Source: Sphingobacterium lactis (GTDB lineage Bacteria; Bacteroidota; Bacteroidia; Sphingobacteriales; Sphingobacteriaceae). From it: a stretch of DNA of 64,000 nt. Shown here one piece after another: positions 25,737 through 34,081 of this stretch. The stretch lies in contig NZ_CP049246.1 in the NCBI RefSeq assembly GCF_011046555.1, forward strand, positions 1,240,001-1,304,000, in the 5' to 3' direction. A program made the position numbers and the translations under genes. Within the stretch, counting starts at the first letter, position 1; each line of letters begins with the position of its first letter. The notes under the pieces were generated by a model. It did no database searches and was not told the origin of the DNA. It saw only the letters and a list, made by a program, of their open reading frames with translations.

Positions 25737-26843
25737 ATGGCAAATTTAGATTTGACACATTTAGATGATGAGCAAGGGCAGAACAAGCCCTCGGAAATGA
25801 AGGTAAATTTTACCGAAGAAGAGAAAGCGCTCATCCAACAATATAAAGAAAAGATTAACCTAAAGTCAACTACCGATGTGATCCAGTTTGGCGTGGGTGC
25901 ACAGAGCAATGTCAGCAACTTCTCGAATGAGATCCTGAAGCAGGTGCGCACCAAGGACCTTGGCGGTGCCGAGGATATCCTTGTGAACCTTCGTTCGGAA
26001 ATCCGGGATTTCGATGAGAAGTTGAACAAGAAACCGTTGTTGCCATTCTTTGATAACATCAAGAAGAAAATCGGCCGCATGCGGACGGAGTATGCTTCCG
26101 TAGAGAAGAATATCCATACCATTGAATTGAAACTGGAAGGTCACTACAAGAATTTAGCGAAGGATGTCAATATCTTTGATAAGCTTTTTGTGCAGAACCA
26201 GCAGTACTTCAAGGATCTTTCTCTACATATCCAAGCGGGAGAAGAGAAATTGGAAGAGGTATTGAGCACGACCCTGCCTGCGCTGAAAGCCGAAGCGGAA
26301 GCAACGGGAGATCAGCATAAAGTACAGGAGTATAAGGATATGGAGCAGCATGTGGTTCGTTTTGAGCGCAAGATCCATGACCTGAAACTGACGCGTATGG
26401 TGGTGCTGCAGACCGCCCCTCAGATCCGCATGATCCAGAGCAACAGCTCTTCGCTGATGGAAAAGATCCAATCCAGTATCGTGAATACACTGCCACTGTG
26501 GAAGAACCAAATGGTCCTGACCATGGGTATTGCACACGCACAGAGCGCGCTGGAGGCACAACGTGCCATTACCGATGCCACCAATGAGTTGTTGAAGCGC
26601 AACTCGGAGATGCTGAAGGAAGCAACCATAAACGTGGCAAAGGAAACCGAGCGCGGTATTATCGATATGGACACCATCAAGAAAGCCAATACGGATATTA
26701 TTGCCACTATTGAGGAGGTATTGCGCATACAGCGCGAAGGACGTGAGAAACGGAAAGTGGCCGAAGGCGAATTGCAACAGGCAGAAACGGAATTGAAGAA
26801 CCATATCCTCAAATCATCGGATGAAACCCGATTGATCAACTAA
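25737..26843 (+). CDS. telA: TelA-family toxic-anion-resistance protein
   Basis: A 368-residue soluble, highly helical protein. Typical TelA segments are LKSTTDVIQFGVGAQSNVSN, LNKKPLLPFFDNIKKKIGRM, LAKDVNIFDKLFVQNQQYFK, LQTAPQIRMIQSNSSSLMEK and LPLWKNQMVLTMGIAHAQSA; the last two contain the most conserved motifs of the family. TelA proteins are linked to tellurite and other stress resistance, often with TerD/XpaC genes, but the biochemistry is not settled. The gene is co-transcribed with the XpaC-like membrane protein and ends in a strong terminator. No ter genes are present. Confidence 0.92.
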   Translation: MANLDLTHLDDEQGQNKPSEMKVNFTEEEKALIQQYKEKINLKSTTDVIQFGVGAQSNVSNFSNEILKQVRTKDLGGAEDILVNLRSEIRDFDEKLNKKPLLPFFDNIKKKIGRMRTEYASVEKNIHTIELKLEGHYKNLAKDVNIFDKLFVQNQQYFKDLSLHIQAGEEKLEEVLSTTLPALKAEAEATGDQHKVQEYKDMEQHVVRFERKIHDLKLTRMVVLQTAPQIRMIQSNSSSLMEKIQSSIVNTLPLWKNQMVLTMGIAHAQSALEAQRAITDATNELLKRNSEMLKEATINVAKETERGIIDMDTIKKANTDIIATIEEVLRIQREGREKRKVAEGELQQAETELKNHILKSSDETRLIN

Positions 26844-26870
26844 GGATAGCTAGGCTACATAAATTATATT

Positions 26871-26908
26871 AAAAAGCCGCTTGTGAAAAATCACGAGCGG
26901 CTTTTTTA
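26871..26908. terminator. Terminator after telA
   Basis: AAAAAGCCGCTTGTGA (26871-26886) pairs with TCACGAGCGGCTTTTT (26891-26906) with one mismatch, loop AAAA, followed by T residues. It also faces the convergent lipoprotein gene, for which the complementary T-tract works equally well. Confidence 0.92.
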
Positions 26909-27010
26909 ATGTATGGTTTTTCTTCTACTCACTTGGGAAAGTGAAACCTCGTTTTATATGTACTGCTTTGGCTCAACCCGATATCGGGGAGAGTGTGTAG
27001 GCAAAATGCC

Positions 27011-27544
27011 TTACAGTTCCCATCTCTTTTTAGGGACGCATGTGATATCCGCAGTTTTGCGCAGAACAATGGGTCTGCCTTCGAATTTATTCTCCAGGAT
27101 CAGGCTGTCGCCGCCCTTTGCGGAGATCATGAAGCGGGGGATATATTGGCCATGTTTATGGCAGCCGGAAATCTTCTGCTTGCCATTTGGTTTGGTATAT
27201 ACACCTTCGACGATCATGCTGTCCTGCCGTACGGAGTACACAGCCTTTGCGGTTTCCGTCCAGGTACCATCGCCATAACAGCTGTCAGGAATACTCTTGA
27301 CCTTGTTATGGACATGCATGGTTACGTAGATGGAATCACAGGTGAACTTCATTTCATGAAGGGTGTAGTTGAGCATCGCTGCTTGACCGGGGATGGAGTC
27401 CTGGACCCAGATTCCCTGCAGGTAATCTTCCCCTTCATCCTGCATGTCGGAGTGCCGTTGGCATCCCGCAAAAATAGAGAGCATACCCAAGCAGAGGCTC
27501 AGGTATGCTATCCATGGAAAATATGTGCTTTTCGTTCTATTCAC
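27011..27544 (-). CDS. Small lipoprotein of unknown function, downstream of fumC
   Basis: 177 residues. The N-terminal hydrophobic segment (YFPWIAYLSLCLGMLSIFAG) ends in a lipobox (IFAGC), so the mature protein is a lipoprotein beginning at that Cys. The rest is predicted beta-rich (KFTCDSIYVTMHVHNK, KAVYSVRQDSMIVEGVYTKP), like small lipocalin-like or META-like Bacteroidota lipoproteins, but I recognise no family. It starts 4 bp after the fumC stop and so is in the fumC operon; no functional link to fumarase is evident. Confidence 0.7.
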   Translation of the reverse strand: MNRTKSTYFPWIAYLSLCLGMLSIFAGCQRHSDMQDEGEDYLQGIWVQDSIPGQAAMLNYTLHEMKFTCDSIYVTMHVHNKVKSIPDSCYGDGTWTETAKAVYSVRQDSMIVEGVYTKPNGKQKISGCHKHGQYIPRFMISAKGGDSLILENKFEGRPIVLRKTADITCVPKKRWEL

Positions 27545-27548
27545 TAGA

Positions 27549-28946
27549 TTATTTTAAGCTACCTACCATTTCTTCAGGTTTAACCCACTCGTCAAACTCT
27601 TCAGCTGTAACATAGCCCAACTTGATGGCTGTTTCCTTTAAGGTAGAATTGTTCTTATGTGCAGTCTGTGCAATTTCTGCAGCTTTATAATAACCGATCT
27701 TGGTGTTTAACGCTGTTACGAGCATCAAGGAATTATCCACCAATTGTTTGATGCGGTCGTAGTTCGGTTCGATACCGATAGCACAGTGTTCTTCAAAAGA
27801 TACACATGCATCACCGATTAAACGAGCGGATTGCAAGAAATTAGCCGCCATTACCGGTTTGAATACGTTCAGTTCATAATGACCCTGTGTTCCACCGATG
27901 GTAATCGCCACATCATTACCCATAACCTGTGCAGCGACCATGGTCAATGCTTCACATTGTGTAGGGTTCACCTTTCCAGGCATAATGGATGATCCCGGTT
28001 CATTCTCAGGAATCAAGATCTCACCAATTCCGGAGCGTGGTCCAGAAGCGAGCATACGGATATCATTGGCAATTTTATTCAATGCGACAGCCAATTGCTT
28101 CAAGGCACCGTGTGTCTCAACGATAGCATCGTGTGCAGCCAAGGCTTCGAATTTATTTTCAGCAGTAACGAAAGGAAGACCCGTGAATTCAGCAATATAT
28201 TTCGCTACCAATACGTCGTATCCTTTCGGCGTGTTCAAACCAGTACCTACAGCTGTTCCACCAAGTGCTAATTCGGAAAGGTGTGCCAACGTGTTCTTCA
28301 CTGCCTTAATACCGTAGTTCAATTGCGCAACATAGCCTGATAATTCCTGACCTAATGTAAGTGGAGTAGCATCCATAAGGTGCGTACGACCGATCTTAAC
28401 TACGTTCATGAATTCATCAGATTTCTTTTTCAATGTATCGCGAAGCTTCTCAACGCCAGGAATGGTAACTTCAACCACTGCTTTATATGCTGCAATGTGC
28501 ATACCGGTAGGGAAGGTGTCGTTGGACGATTGGGATTTGTTTACATCATCGTTCGCTTTCAATACCGGCTCACCTTCACCGATCTTGCCGCCAGCAAGAA
28601 CCTGTGCACGGTTGGCCACAACTTCATTCACGTTCATGTTGGATTGGGTTCCAGAACCTGTCTGCCAGATAACCAAAGGAAATTGATCGTCCAACTTGCC
28701 GGCAAGGATCTCATCACATACCGCTGCGATCGCATCGCGTTTTTCCTGCGGCAATACACCTAGCTCGCAGTTTGCGTAAGCAGCAGCTTTTTTAAGGTAT
28801 GCAAATCCTTCGATGATTTCATGTGGCATGGACGCTGCCGGACCGATCTTAAAGTTGTTTCTAGAACGTTCAGTCTGTGCTCCCCAGTATTTGTCTGCAG
28901 GAACCTGAACTTCACCCATGGTGTCTTTTTCTATTCTGAATGACAT
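27549..28946 (-). CDS. fumC: Class II fumarate hydratase
   Basis: A 465-residue TCA-cycle enzyme that interconverts fumarate and malate. The superfamily signature [11 protein letters not shown] is present, and other conserved segments fit Fum[37 protein letters not shown] and [17 protein letters not shown]. Length and lack of an iron-sulfur motif fit class II. A -7 box TAAATTTG lies on the minus strand at 28974-28967, giving a leader of about 15 bases. The small lipoprotein gene follows 4 bp downstream. Confidence 0.96.
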   Translation of the reverse strand: MSFRIEKDTMGEVQVPADKYWGAQTERSRNNFKIGPAASMPHEIIEGFAYLKKAAAYANCELGVLPQEKRDAIAAVCDEILAGKLDDQFPLVIWQTGSGTQSNMNVNEVVANRAQVLAGGKIGEGEPVLKANDDVNKSQSSNDTFPTGMHIAAYKAVVEVTIPGVEKLRDTLKKKSDEFMNVVKIGRTHLMDATPLTLGQELSGYVAQLNYGIKAVKNTLAHLSELALGGTAVGTGLNTPKGYDVLVAKYIAEFTGLPFVTAENKFEALAAHDAIVETHGALKQLAVALNKIANDIRMLASGPRSGIGEILIPENEPGSSIMPGKVNPTQCEALTMVAAQVMGNDVAITIGGTQGHYELNVFKPVMAANFLQSARLIGDACVSFEEHCAIGIEPNYDRIKQLVDNSLMLVTALNTKIGYYKAAEIAQTAHKNNSTLKETAIKLGYVTAEEFDEWVKPEEMVGSLK

Positions 28947-28966
28947 AATTACAAAGTTTTGATGGG

Positions 28967-28974
28967 CAAATTTA
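28967..28974 (-). promoter_or_regulatory. -7 promoter box for fumC (TAAATTTG)
   Basis: Minus-strand TAAATTTG matches TAnnTTTG exactly, 21 bp upstream of the fumC ATG. No convincing -33 TTTG was seen at the expected distance. Confidence 0.45.
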
Positions 28975-29038
28975 ACAAATTATAGCGTATTAAGCTAAAA
29001 TACGCCAGCCTATTACGGCATTTCTTTAGGTTAATGTG

Positions 29039-29605
29039 TTAGGTTAATCGCCGCTGCATGTGCTCCTCGATGTGATGGAAGAGCTGCTTCGGTTTTAACG
29101 TCCGCCAAGGGAAGTAGTTCAGGTATTCCCCAAAGTTGATATAATAGTCGATATGGTTGTCCGCAAATTCCTTGATGACATGCTCGCGGAAGTTCAGGCC
29201 GACGATCCAGCCATCCTCAATATCATTGAACCATTCCTCGTAATAGGAGTCATCAGACGCATGGAAATTCAGGACGTTTTCTCCGATCAGGATGAACTTC
29301 GTAATGCCTTCCCCGATCATCAAGTCGATCAGCTCGCGCTTTAAGATCATGATGTCGTTGTAAATGGCATCGTTCCACTCCCCAATAAGCTCTATTATGG
29401 TATATGAAAGATCATAATCAACGTACAGCACCTTCAGGTACAGCGTTTGTGACCCAAAGAAATCCCATTGTGGGTGCAAAAGGTAATTATAGACCTGTTT
29501 ATCGAATTCAAATTCATTGTATATCGTGCCAAAGAAGGGGCTTCTTTCGTCTTCCGAGGCGATATAATCATCCCGCCAATTGTAATATGGTTCTATTTCA
29601 TGCAT
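29039..29605 (-). CDS. Conserved protein of unknown function (188 aa)
   Basis: A soluble, acidic and aromatic-rich protein of 188 residues with no signal peptide (MHEIEPYYNWRDDYIASEDE at the start, WRTLKPKQLFHHIEEHMQRR at the end). The central part alternates strands and helices (YLKVLYVDYDLSYTIIELIG, GITKFILIGENVLNFHASDD). I recall proteins like this in Bacteroidota but know no domain name or role. It is a single gene between fumC and the divergent S41 protease. Confidence 0.7.
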   Translation of the reverse strand: MHEIEPYYNWRDDYIASEDERSPFFGTIYNEFEFDKQVYNYLLHPQWDFFGSQTLYLKVLYVDYDLSYTIIELIGEWNDAIYNDIMILKRELIDLMIGEGITKFILIGENVLNFHASDDSYYEEWFNDIEDGWIVGLNFREHVIKEFADNHIDYYINFGEYLNYFPWRTLKPKQLFHHIEEHMQRRLT

Positions 29606-29721
29606 GGTATCCGTAAAATTATCGAAAATTGCGGAATTATTACCAAACCACTTCTGTTTTGGACTGTTAATTGTTACTAAATATTTGTATTAAATTTCTT
29701 TTAAACAAACTGTTAAGTCCT

Positions 29722-29729
29722 TACTTTTG
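29722..29729 (+). promoter_or_regulatory. -7 promoter box for the S41 protease gene (TACTTTTG)
   Basis: TACTTTTG matches TAnnTTTG exactly and lies 16 bp before the chosen ATG at 29746. This supports that ATG over the further-upstream in-frame ATG at 29671, which would precede the promoter. Confidence 0.5.
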
Positions 29730-29745
29730 GGAACCGAACCAAAAA

Positions 29746-31368
29746 ATGCAAAAAGGTAGAAAAAGAAACATATTTGTGGCGGCAACTTACGCTGCTACCC
29801 TCTTATTGGGGTTAATCCTTGGGCAGAATTATTCTGACCAGCAACGGGTTACTTCAGGGGGGTCTTTGGTGCCTATTGGACTTTCCGATAATGCCTATAA
29901 AATCCAACAGGTTGTCGATTTGATTTCCACGCGCTATGTGGACAGCATCAATATGGACAGCGTGCAAAATGGCGCTATCAACCACATTATTTCGCACTTG
30001 GATCCCTACTCGACTTTTTTGATGCCCAATGAATCCCAATCGCAAACGGAGATTCTCGAAGGAACCTTTGAAGGGATCGGTATGGAGTATTTCAACCTGA
30101 ACGATACATTGCTAGTAGTCGGCCTGATTACCAATGGTCCGGCGGATAAAGGTGGCTTCAAGGTGGGCGATCGGATCCTACGCATTGGAAAGAAAGAACT
30201 TGCCGGAAAGACGGTGAGCAAGGAAGAGGTCGAGAAATTGATGCGTGGCAAACGGGGCAGCTCCGTGGAAATGGCCGTATTGCGCGATTCCCTAACCACT
30301 CCATTGGTGTTAAAGGCTGTCCGCGACCAGATCAATGTCAGTTCCTTGGATGTTGCCTACATGTTGGAGCCTACCGTGGGATTTATCCGTATCCGGAGGT
30401 TCTCCCTGAAAACAGCTGAGGAATTTAAAACTGCGGTCATCGACCTAAAAAAACAGGGAGCCAAGAACCTGATTCTCGATCTTCGGGATAACGGTGGTGG
30501 TTACTTCCATATTGCCATCAAAATGGCTTCGGAATTCTTTACCGATCAACGCTTGGTGGTATACACCGAAGGTGCCCATGAGTTGCGCCAAGATTACCTT
30601 TCCGAAGGGAAGGGGGCGTATGCGCAAGGAAAATTAATTCTCTTGGTGAATGAACGTACGGCTTCCGCCAGTGAAGTGGTCTCGGGTGCTATCCAAGATT
30701 GGGATCGGGGGACGCTGATTGGAAGACGAACATACGGGAAGGCAACAGTGCAGGAACTATTCGACTTCTCGGACGGGTCGACCATCAACTTGAGCATCGC
30801 CAGATACTATACCCCTTTGGGTCGGAGCATACAACGAAAATACACACCGAATTGGTCGAACATGCAGGATTACGCCTCCATGTACCATGGCCTGTGGTCC
30901 CTGGATACCACCTATGCCCACGCCATGTCCTACCAGACCAAGTTAGGTAAGAAATTGTACAGTGGTGGTGGTATCGTGCCGGATGTGATCGTGCCGGTGG
31001 ACTCCAATGAGGTTAGTTTATTGTACCAAGATCTGATGCGGTCGAGTATGCTGGAGCAATTCGTGTACAGTAGGTTCACTAAGAAATTGCCGGCCTATTC
31101 CATAGAGAACTTCCTGCAGGGGTATACTCTCCCTGCTTCTGAATACAATGGGTTCATGCGTTTCCTTGCCGACAAAGGTTGGCGTATTTCGCCAAGAAAG
31201 CAGCAGGATCTGCACGACCTGATCCAGTCGGATATCGAAGCCCTGGTAGGCAGGTATTACTTTGGTAGGGAAGCGTACTTTAAGGTGAAAAACCGGAATG
31301 ATGCTTTTGTGGAGCAAGCATTGGGGCAGATTAAACCTGTCCAAACCCTTGCGAGCAATCGGCGTTAA
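29746..31368 (+). CDS. S41-family C-terminal processing protease
   Basis: About 540 residues from the ATG at 29746. An earlier in-frame ATG (29671) adds 25 residues ahead of the signal anchor and lies upstream of a promoter box, so it is rejected. Order: N-terminal signal/anchor (IFVAATYAATLLLGLILGQN), a helical S41 N-terminal region, a PDZ domain (NGPADKGGFKVGDRILRIGK), and the catalytic core with the nucleophile Ser in NERTASASEVVSGAIQDWD and the Lys in GRRTYGKATVQE. It should cleave substrates from the C-terminus in the periplasm, like CtpA/Prc. Its 3' end overlaps the convergent gene by four bases. Confidence 0.93.
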   Translation: MQKGRKRNIFVAATYAATLLLGLILGQNYSDQQRVTSGGSLVPIGLSDNAYKIQQVVDLISTRYVDSINMDSVQNGAINHIISHLDPYSTFLMPNESQSQTEILEGTFEGIGMEYFNLNDTLLVVGLITNGPADKGGFKVGDRILRIGKKELAGKTVSKEEVEKLMRGKRGSSVEMAVLRDSLTTPLVLKAVRDQINVSSLDVAYMLEPTVGFIRIRRFSLKTAEEFKTAVIDLKKQGAKNLILDLRDNGGGYFHIAIKMASEFFTDQRLVVYTEGAHELRQDYLSEGKGAYAQGKLILLVNERTASASEVVSGAIQDWDRGTLIGRRTYGKATVQELFDFSDGSTINLSIARYYTPLGRSIQRKYTPNWSNMQDYASMYHGLWSLDTTYAHAMSYQTKLGKKLYSGGGIVPDVIVPVDSNEVSLLYQDLMRSSMLEQFVYSRFTKKLPAYSIENFLQGYTLPASEYNGFMRFLADKGWRISPRKQQDLHDLIQSDIEALVGRYYFGREAYFKVKNRNDAFVEQALGQIKPVQTLASNRR

Positions 31369-32465
31369 TTGACGCGAAGATCCGCGTAAACAGGGTAGTG
31401 GTCCGAAAGTTTCTTCTTCACGATCTGGTAATTGTTGACCATGAAGTTTTTCTCGCAGAAGATATAATCGATCTGTAGGATCGGCAGCATCTCAAAATGC
31501 GTTACGCCCCATCCATTTCCTTTTTCCTGGAATGCATTTTTCATATCCTTTCCGATAAGGTTAACGCTATAGGACATCGGTGTGTCGTTGAAATCGCCCA
31601 TAACGATCTTCGGAAACTTTGTTTCCTTCATGTGTGCAAATAGGGATTCCGCCTGCAAGCTGCGCTGTTCAAAAGCCCATTTTAACTTACGGCCCACCCG
31701 CTTGGTCTTGGTCTCCTCATTGCCACCTGCATTTTTGGGGTTCTGGATGAATTCTTTGTCCTCATCCTGCAAGCCAAAGGAACGCAAATGCACATTGTAA
31801 ACACGCAGCGTATCAGCGTTCTTGACGATATCCACATAGATAATGCGGTTTATGCCGTATTCGTTTTTCTTGATCAATCCCGAGTTGATGATCGGGAATT
31901 TGGAAAAGATAACCTGACCATAGGCATTGTACTCATTCTGTTGGGAGGGTGCAAAGTAATAACTGTCAAATTTGGCTCTTTCCTTGATGGTCTCACTGAA
32001 CCGCTTGGTCCCTTTAATGGTGCTGCTGAACTCCTGGAGGCAGAGGACATCCGGGTTTACCTCCTCGATCACTTCGGCAAACCGTTCCTTTGCCGGTTTA
32101 TCCGATTTATCTACGGGTGCCAACATGTGTACATTGTAGGTCATGACGCGCAGGCTGGAGTCACCGGTTTTAACCGGATCGGGCGTATGGAAGGTGATAT
32201 GCTTGCTCATCAGGTTCCAGCCGATGAGAATTGCGACCAAGGAAAAAATGGCGTATTTCGGCTTCCGGAGAACCCAATAGACAATAAAGCCGATATTGAT
32301 GATCAGGATGGGCAAATAGCCAAGTCCCAAGAAAGAAATAGGCCAGAACGATTTAGGGTTGATCATGGATGCTGAATAGCACAGTAAAAGAACCAGGATT
32401 GCGGCGAAGTTGCCGAGCATGATGGTTTTACTGAAGAAACCTAAATTCTTTTTTTTGATTAACAT
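31365..32465 (-). CDS. Membrane-anchored endonuclease/exonuclease/phosphatase-family protein
   Basis: A 366-residue protein with three N-terminal membrane helices (TIMLGNFAAILVLLLCYSAS; ISFLGLGYLPILIINIGFIV; YAIFSLVAILIGWNL) and a DNase I-like fold from about residue 100. The fold motifs are present: RVMTYNVHML, DVLCLQEFSST (Glu), RVYNVHLRSFG, VMGDFNDTPMS (Asp-Asn) and LSDHYPVYADL (Asp-His). The layout is that of the YafD-like group. It is the last gene of the mutL operon, and its ATG overlaps the stop of the rhomboid-like gene by one base (TAATG). The substrate is unknown. Confidence 0.87.
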   Translation of the reverse strand: MLIKKKNLGFFSKTIMLGNFAAILVLLLCYSASMINPKSFWPISFLGLGYLPILIINIGFIVYWVLRKPKYAIFSLVAILIGWNLMSKHITFHTPDPVKTGDSSLRVMTYNVHMLAPVDKSDKPAKERFAEVIEEVNPDVLCLQEFSSTIKGTKRFSETIKERAKFDSYYFAPSQQNEYNAYGQVIFSKFPIINSGLIKKNEYGINRIIYVDIVKNADTLRVYNVHLRSFGLQDEDKEFIQNPKNAGGNEETKTKRVGRKLKWAFEQRSLQAESLFAHMKETKFPKIVMGDFNDTPMSYSVNLIGKDMKNAFQEKGNGWGVTHFEMLPILQIDYIFCEKNFMVNNYQIVKKKLSDHYPVYADLRVN

Positions 32466-33340
32466 TATTCTTGTTCTTCTCTACTGACCTTGAAAAGGAT
32501 TTCTTTTTCCCGTGAAGATAGACTTTCATATCCACTTTGTGAAATTTTATCCAATATATCGTCAATCACTTCTTGGTTTGGCAAATCTGCTTTGTAGCTT
32601 CTATAACTGGGTGTTTTCGGTGTCTGATGCACGATTTTCAACTTCTGCTTTGGCTTAATCGAAAAGATTGTGCTCCAGTCGTTCCCGTTCTTCAGTTGCT
32701 GCATGAACAGGAACCCCCACGCGATGGCAAATCCATAAGCCACTGCGCCCGATCTGTTTGCAAAGATGTAGAATAACAGCTGTAAAGTAAAGAAAATAAT
32801 GGCGATGGTCCTGAATTTAACAGTTCCGAATAGGAATAACCGAATTTCCATATTGGGTGCCAACAGCAGCAGGCCGGCAACAACAGAGGCCAAACCCATG
32901 GCATTTGAAAATAGGAAGGGCATGGATCCTTTGGCTAAGAAGTCGATATTGCCCAGCGCAAGGTAGACCACGCCGGAAAGCAGGAAGCTGCTGAAGAAGA
33001 CAAACAGAAATTGCCGCTTGTTCAAAAAATTCAAGAAGCTGTTGCCAATCCAGTACAGCCAAAGGCAGTCAAAAACGATGTTGAACAGACCGACATAAAG
33101 GAACGGATAGGTGATCAACGACCAAGGTTGGCGGATAAAGGCGGCGAAGGTGTTGGGTAGGCTCAGTTGGCCGACCAACCAATCGTACAGCGGGAATTTG
33201 ATGACGTTCAGCTCCACCAACAGGTCCGCAATGTGGATGAGCACGAAGAGCAAGACCTGAATCGATAGGATATAAGGGATAGGCGAACCTGTCTGGTAGG
33301 TTGTCCTAAAGAACATTTTTATTCCGCTTTCCTTTTTCAT
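32465..33340 (-). CDS. Rhomboid-fold protein, probably proteolytically inactive, with C-terminal DUF6576-like tail
   Basis: A 291-residue protein with six or seven hydrophobic helices and a soluble tail (DDILDKISQSGYESLSSREK), a tail I associate with Bacteroidota rhomboids. The catalytic residues are not conserved. Where its neighbour has VGASGAIYG, this protein has FLFSNAMGLA (Ser kept, Gly lost). Where active rhomboids have HLAHVGG there is AVAYGFAIAWG (no His), and the HxxxN of helix 2 is replaced (GLFNIVFDCLW). It is therefore likely an inactive homologue. It sits 27 bp downstream of an active-looking rhomboid and may modulate it or its substrates. Confidence 0.82.
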   Translation of the reverse strand: MKKESGIKMFFRTTYQTGSPIPYILSIQVLLFVLIHIADLLVELNVIKFPLYDWLVGQLSLPNTFAAFIRQPWSLITYPFLYVGLFNIVFDCLWLYWIGNSFLNFLNKRQFLFVFFSSFLLSGVVYLALGNIDFLAKGSMPFLFSNAMGLASVVAGLLLLAPNMEIRLFLFGTVKFRTIAIIFFTLQLLFYIFANRSGAVAYGFAIAWGFLFMQQLKNGNDWSTIFSIKPKQKLKIVHQTPKTPSYRSYKADLPNQEVIDDILDKISQSGYESLSSREKEILFKVSREEQE

Positions 33341-33367
33341 TTCTCGCTCGATTATCCTATTAATAGC

Positions 33368-34063
33368 CTAATAATAGTTTGTCCGTCTGATACCCCACAC
33401 TTTCAACAATATAAATCCAAATAGAGCACCGCCGACATGGGCTAAATGCGCAATGGAAGAGCCTGAGCTCGAGAAGCCTAATACAACTTCGATAACGATC
33501 AGAATAGGGATGAAATATTTTGCCTTGATCGGAACCGGTAGAAAGATTAGCATCAGTTCAGCATTTGGAAATAAATATCCATAGGCCAACAGCAGTCCGT
33601 AGATAGCTCCCGATGCACCGACCAATGGTGTGCGGTAAATGGAGGAGATTACATCGGCCTGTTCCATTGTTAGGTTATTCATGAATGCCGTACCGTATTT
33701 ATGCCAAGGCATGATGGTATTCGTAATTTGGAATACCTCGAAGGCCTGTACGCCATATTGCAGGACTAATGCGCCCAATCCGCAGATGAAATAGTAGTTG
33801 AAGAATTTCTTCTGCCCCAATACATTTTCGATAACGGATCCAAACATGACCAAAGCGAACATATTGAAGAATATGTGGCCAATACCGCCGTGCATGAACA
33901 TATAAGAAATCACTTGCCAAACCTTAAAATTTGGCGAGTCTGGGTAGAAGACACCCAGTAGGCCATATAGCGGTTCGAAAGCTAGCGTGGCCAGGAAAAG
34001 AAGCACATTTATGATTAAAAGGTTCTTTGTTATCGTTGGTAAATTTCCCAAAAAGTTGTTCAT
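33368..34063 (-). CDS. Rhomboid-family intramembrane serine protease
   Basis: A 231-residue membrane protein of six helices. Catalytic Ser151 lies in LVGASGAIYGLL, His209 in IAHLAHVGGALFG, and the stabilising His/Asn pair in HGGIGHIFFNMFALVMFG; the W-R-motif loop is present in a reduced form. The dyad is intact, so it should cut transmembrane substrates. Substrates are unknown. It is the second gene of the mutL operon, 18 bp after mutL. Confidence 0.93.
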   Translation of the reverse strand: MNNFLGNLPTITKNLLIINVLLFLATLAFEPLYGLLGVFYPDSPNFKVWQVISYMFMHGGIGHIFFNMFALVMFGSVIENVLGQKKFFNYYFICGLGALVLQYGVQAFEVFQITNTIMPWHKYGTAFMNNLTMEQADVISSIYRTPLVGASGAIYGLLLAYGYLFPNAELMLIFLPVPIKAKYFIPILIVIEVVLGFSSSGSSIAHLAHVGGALFGFILLKVWGIRRTNYY

Positions 34064-34081
34064 ATCCTATTTTCTTCGATC

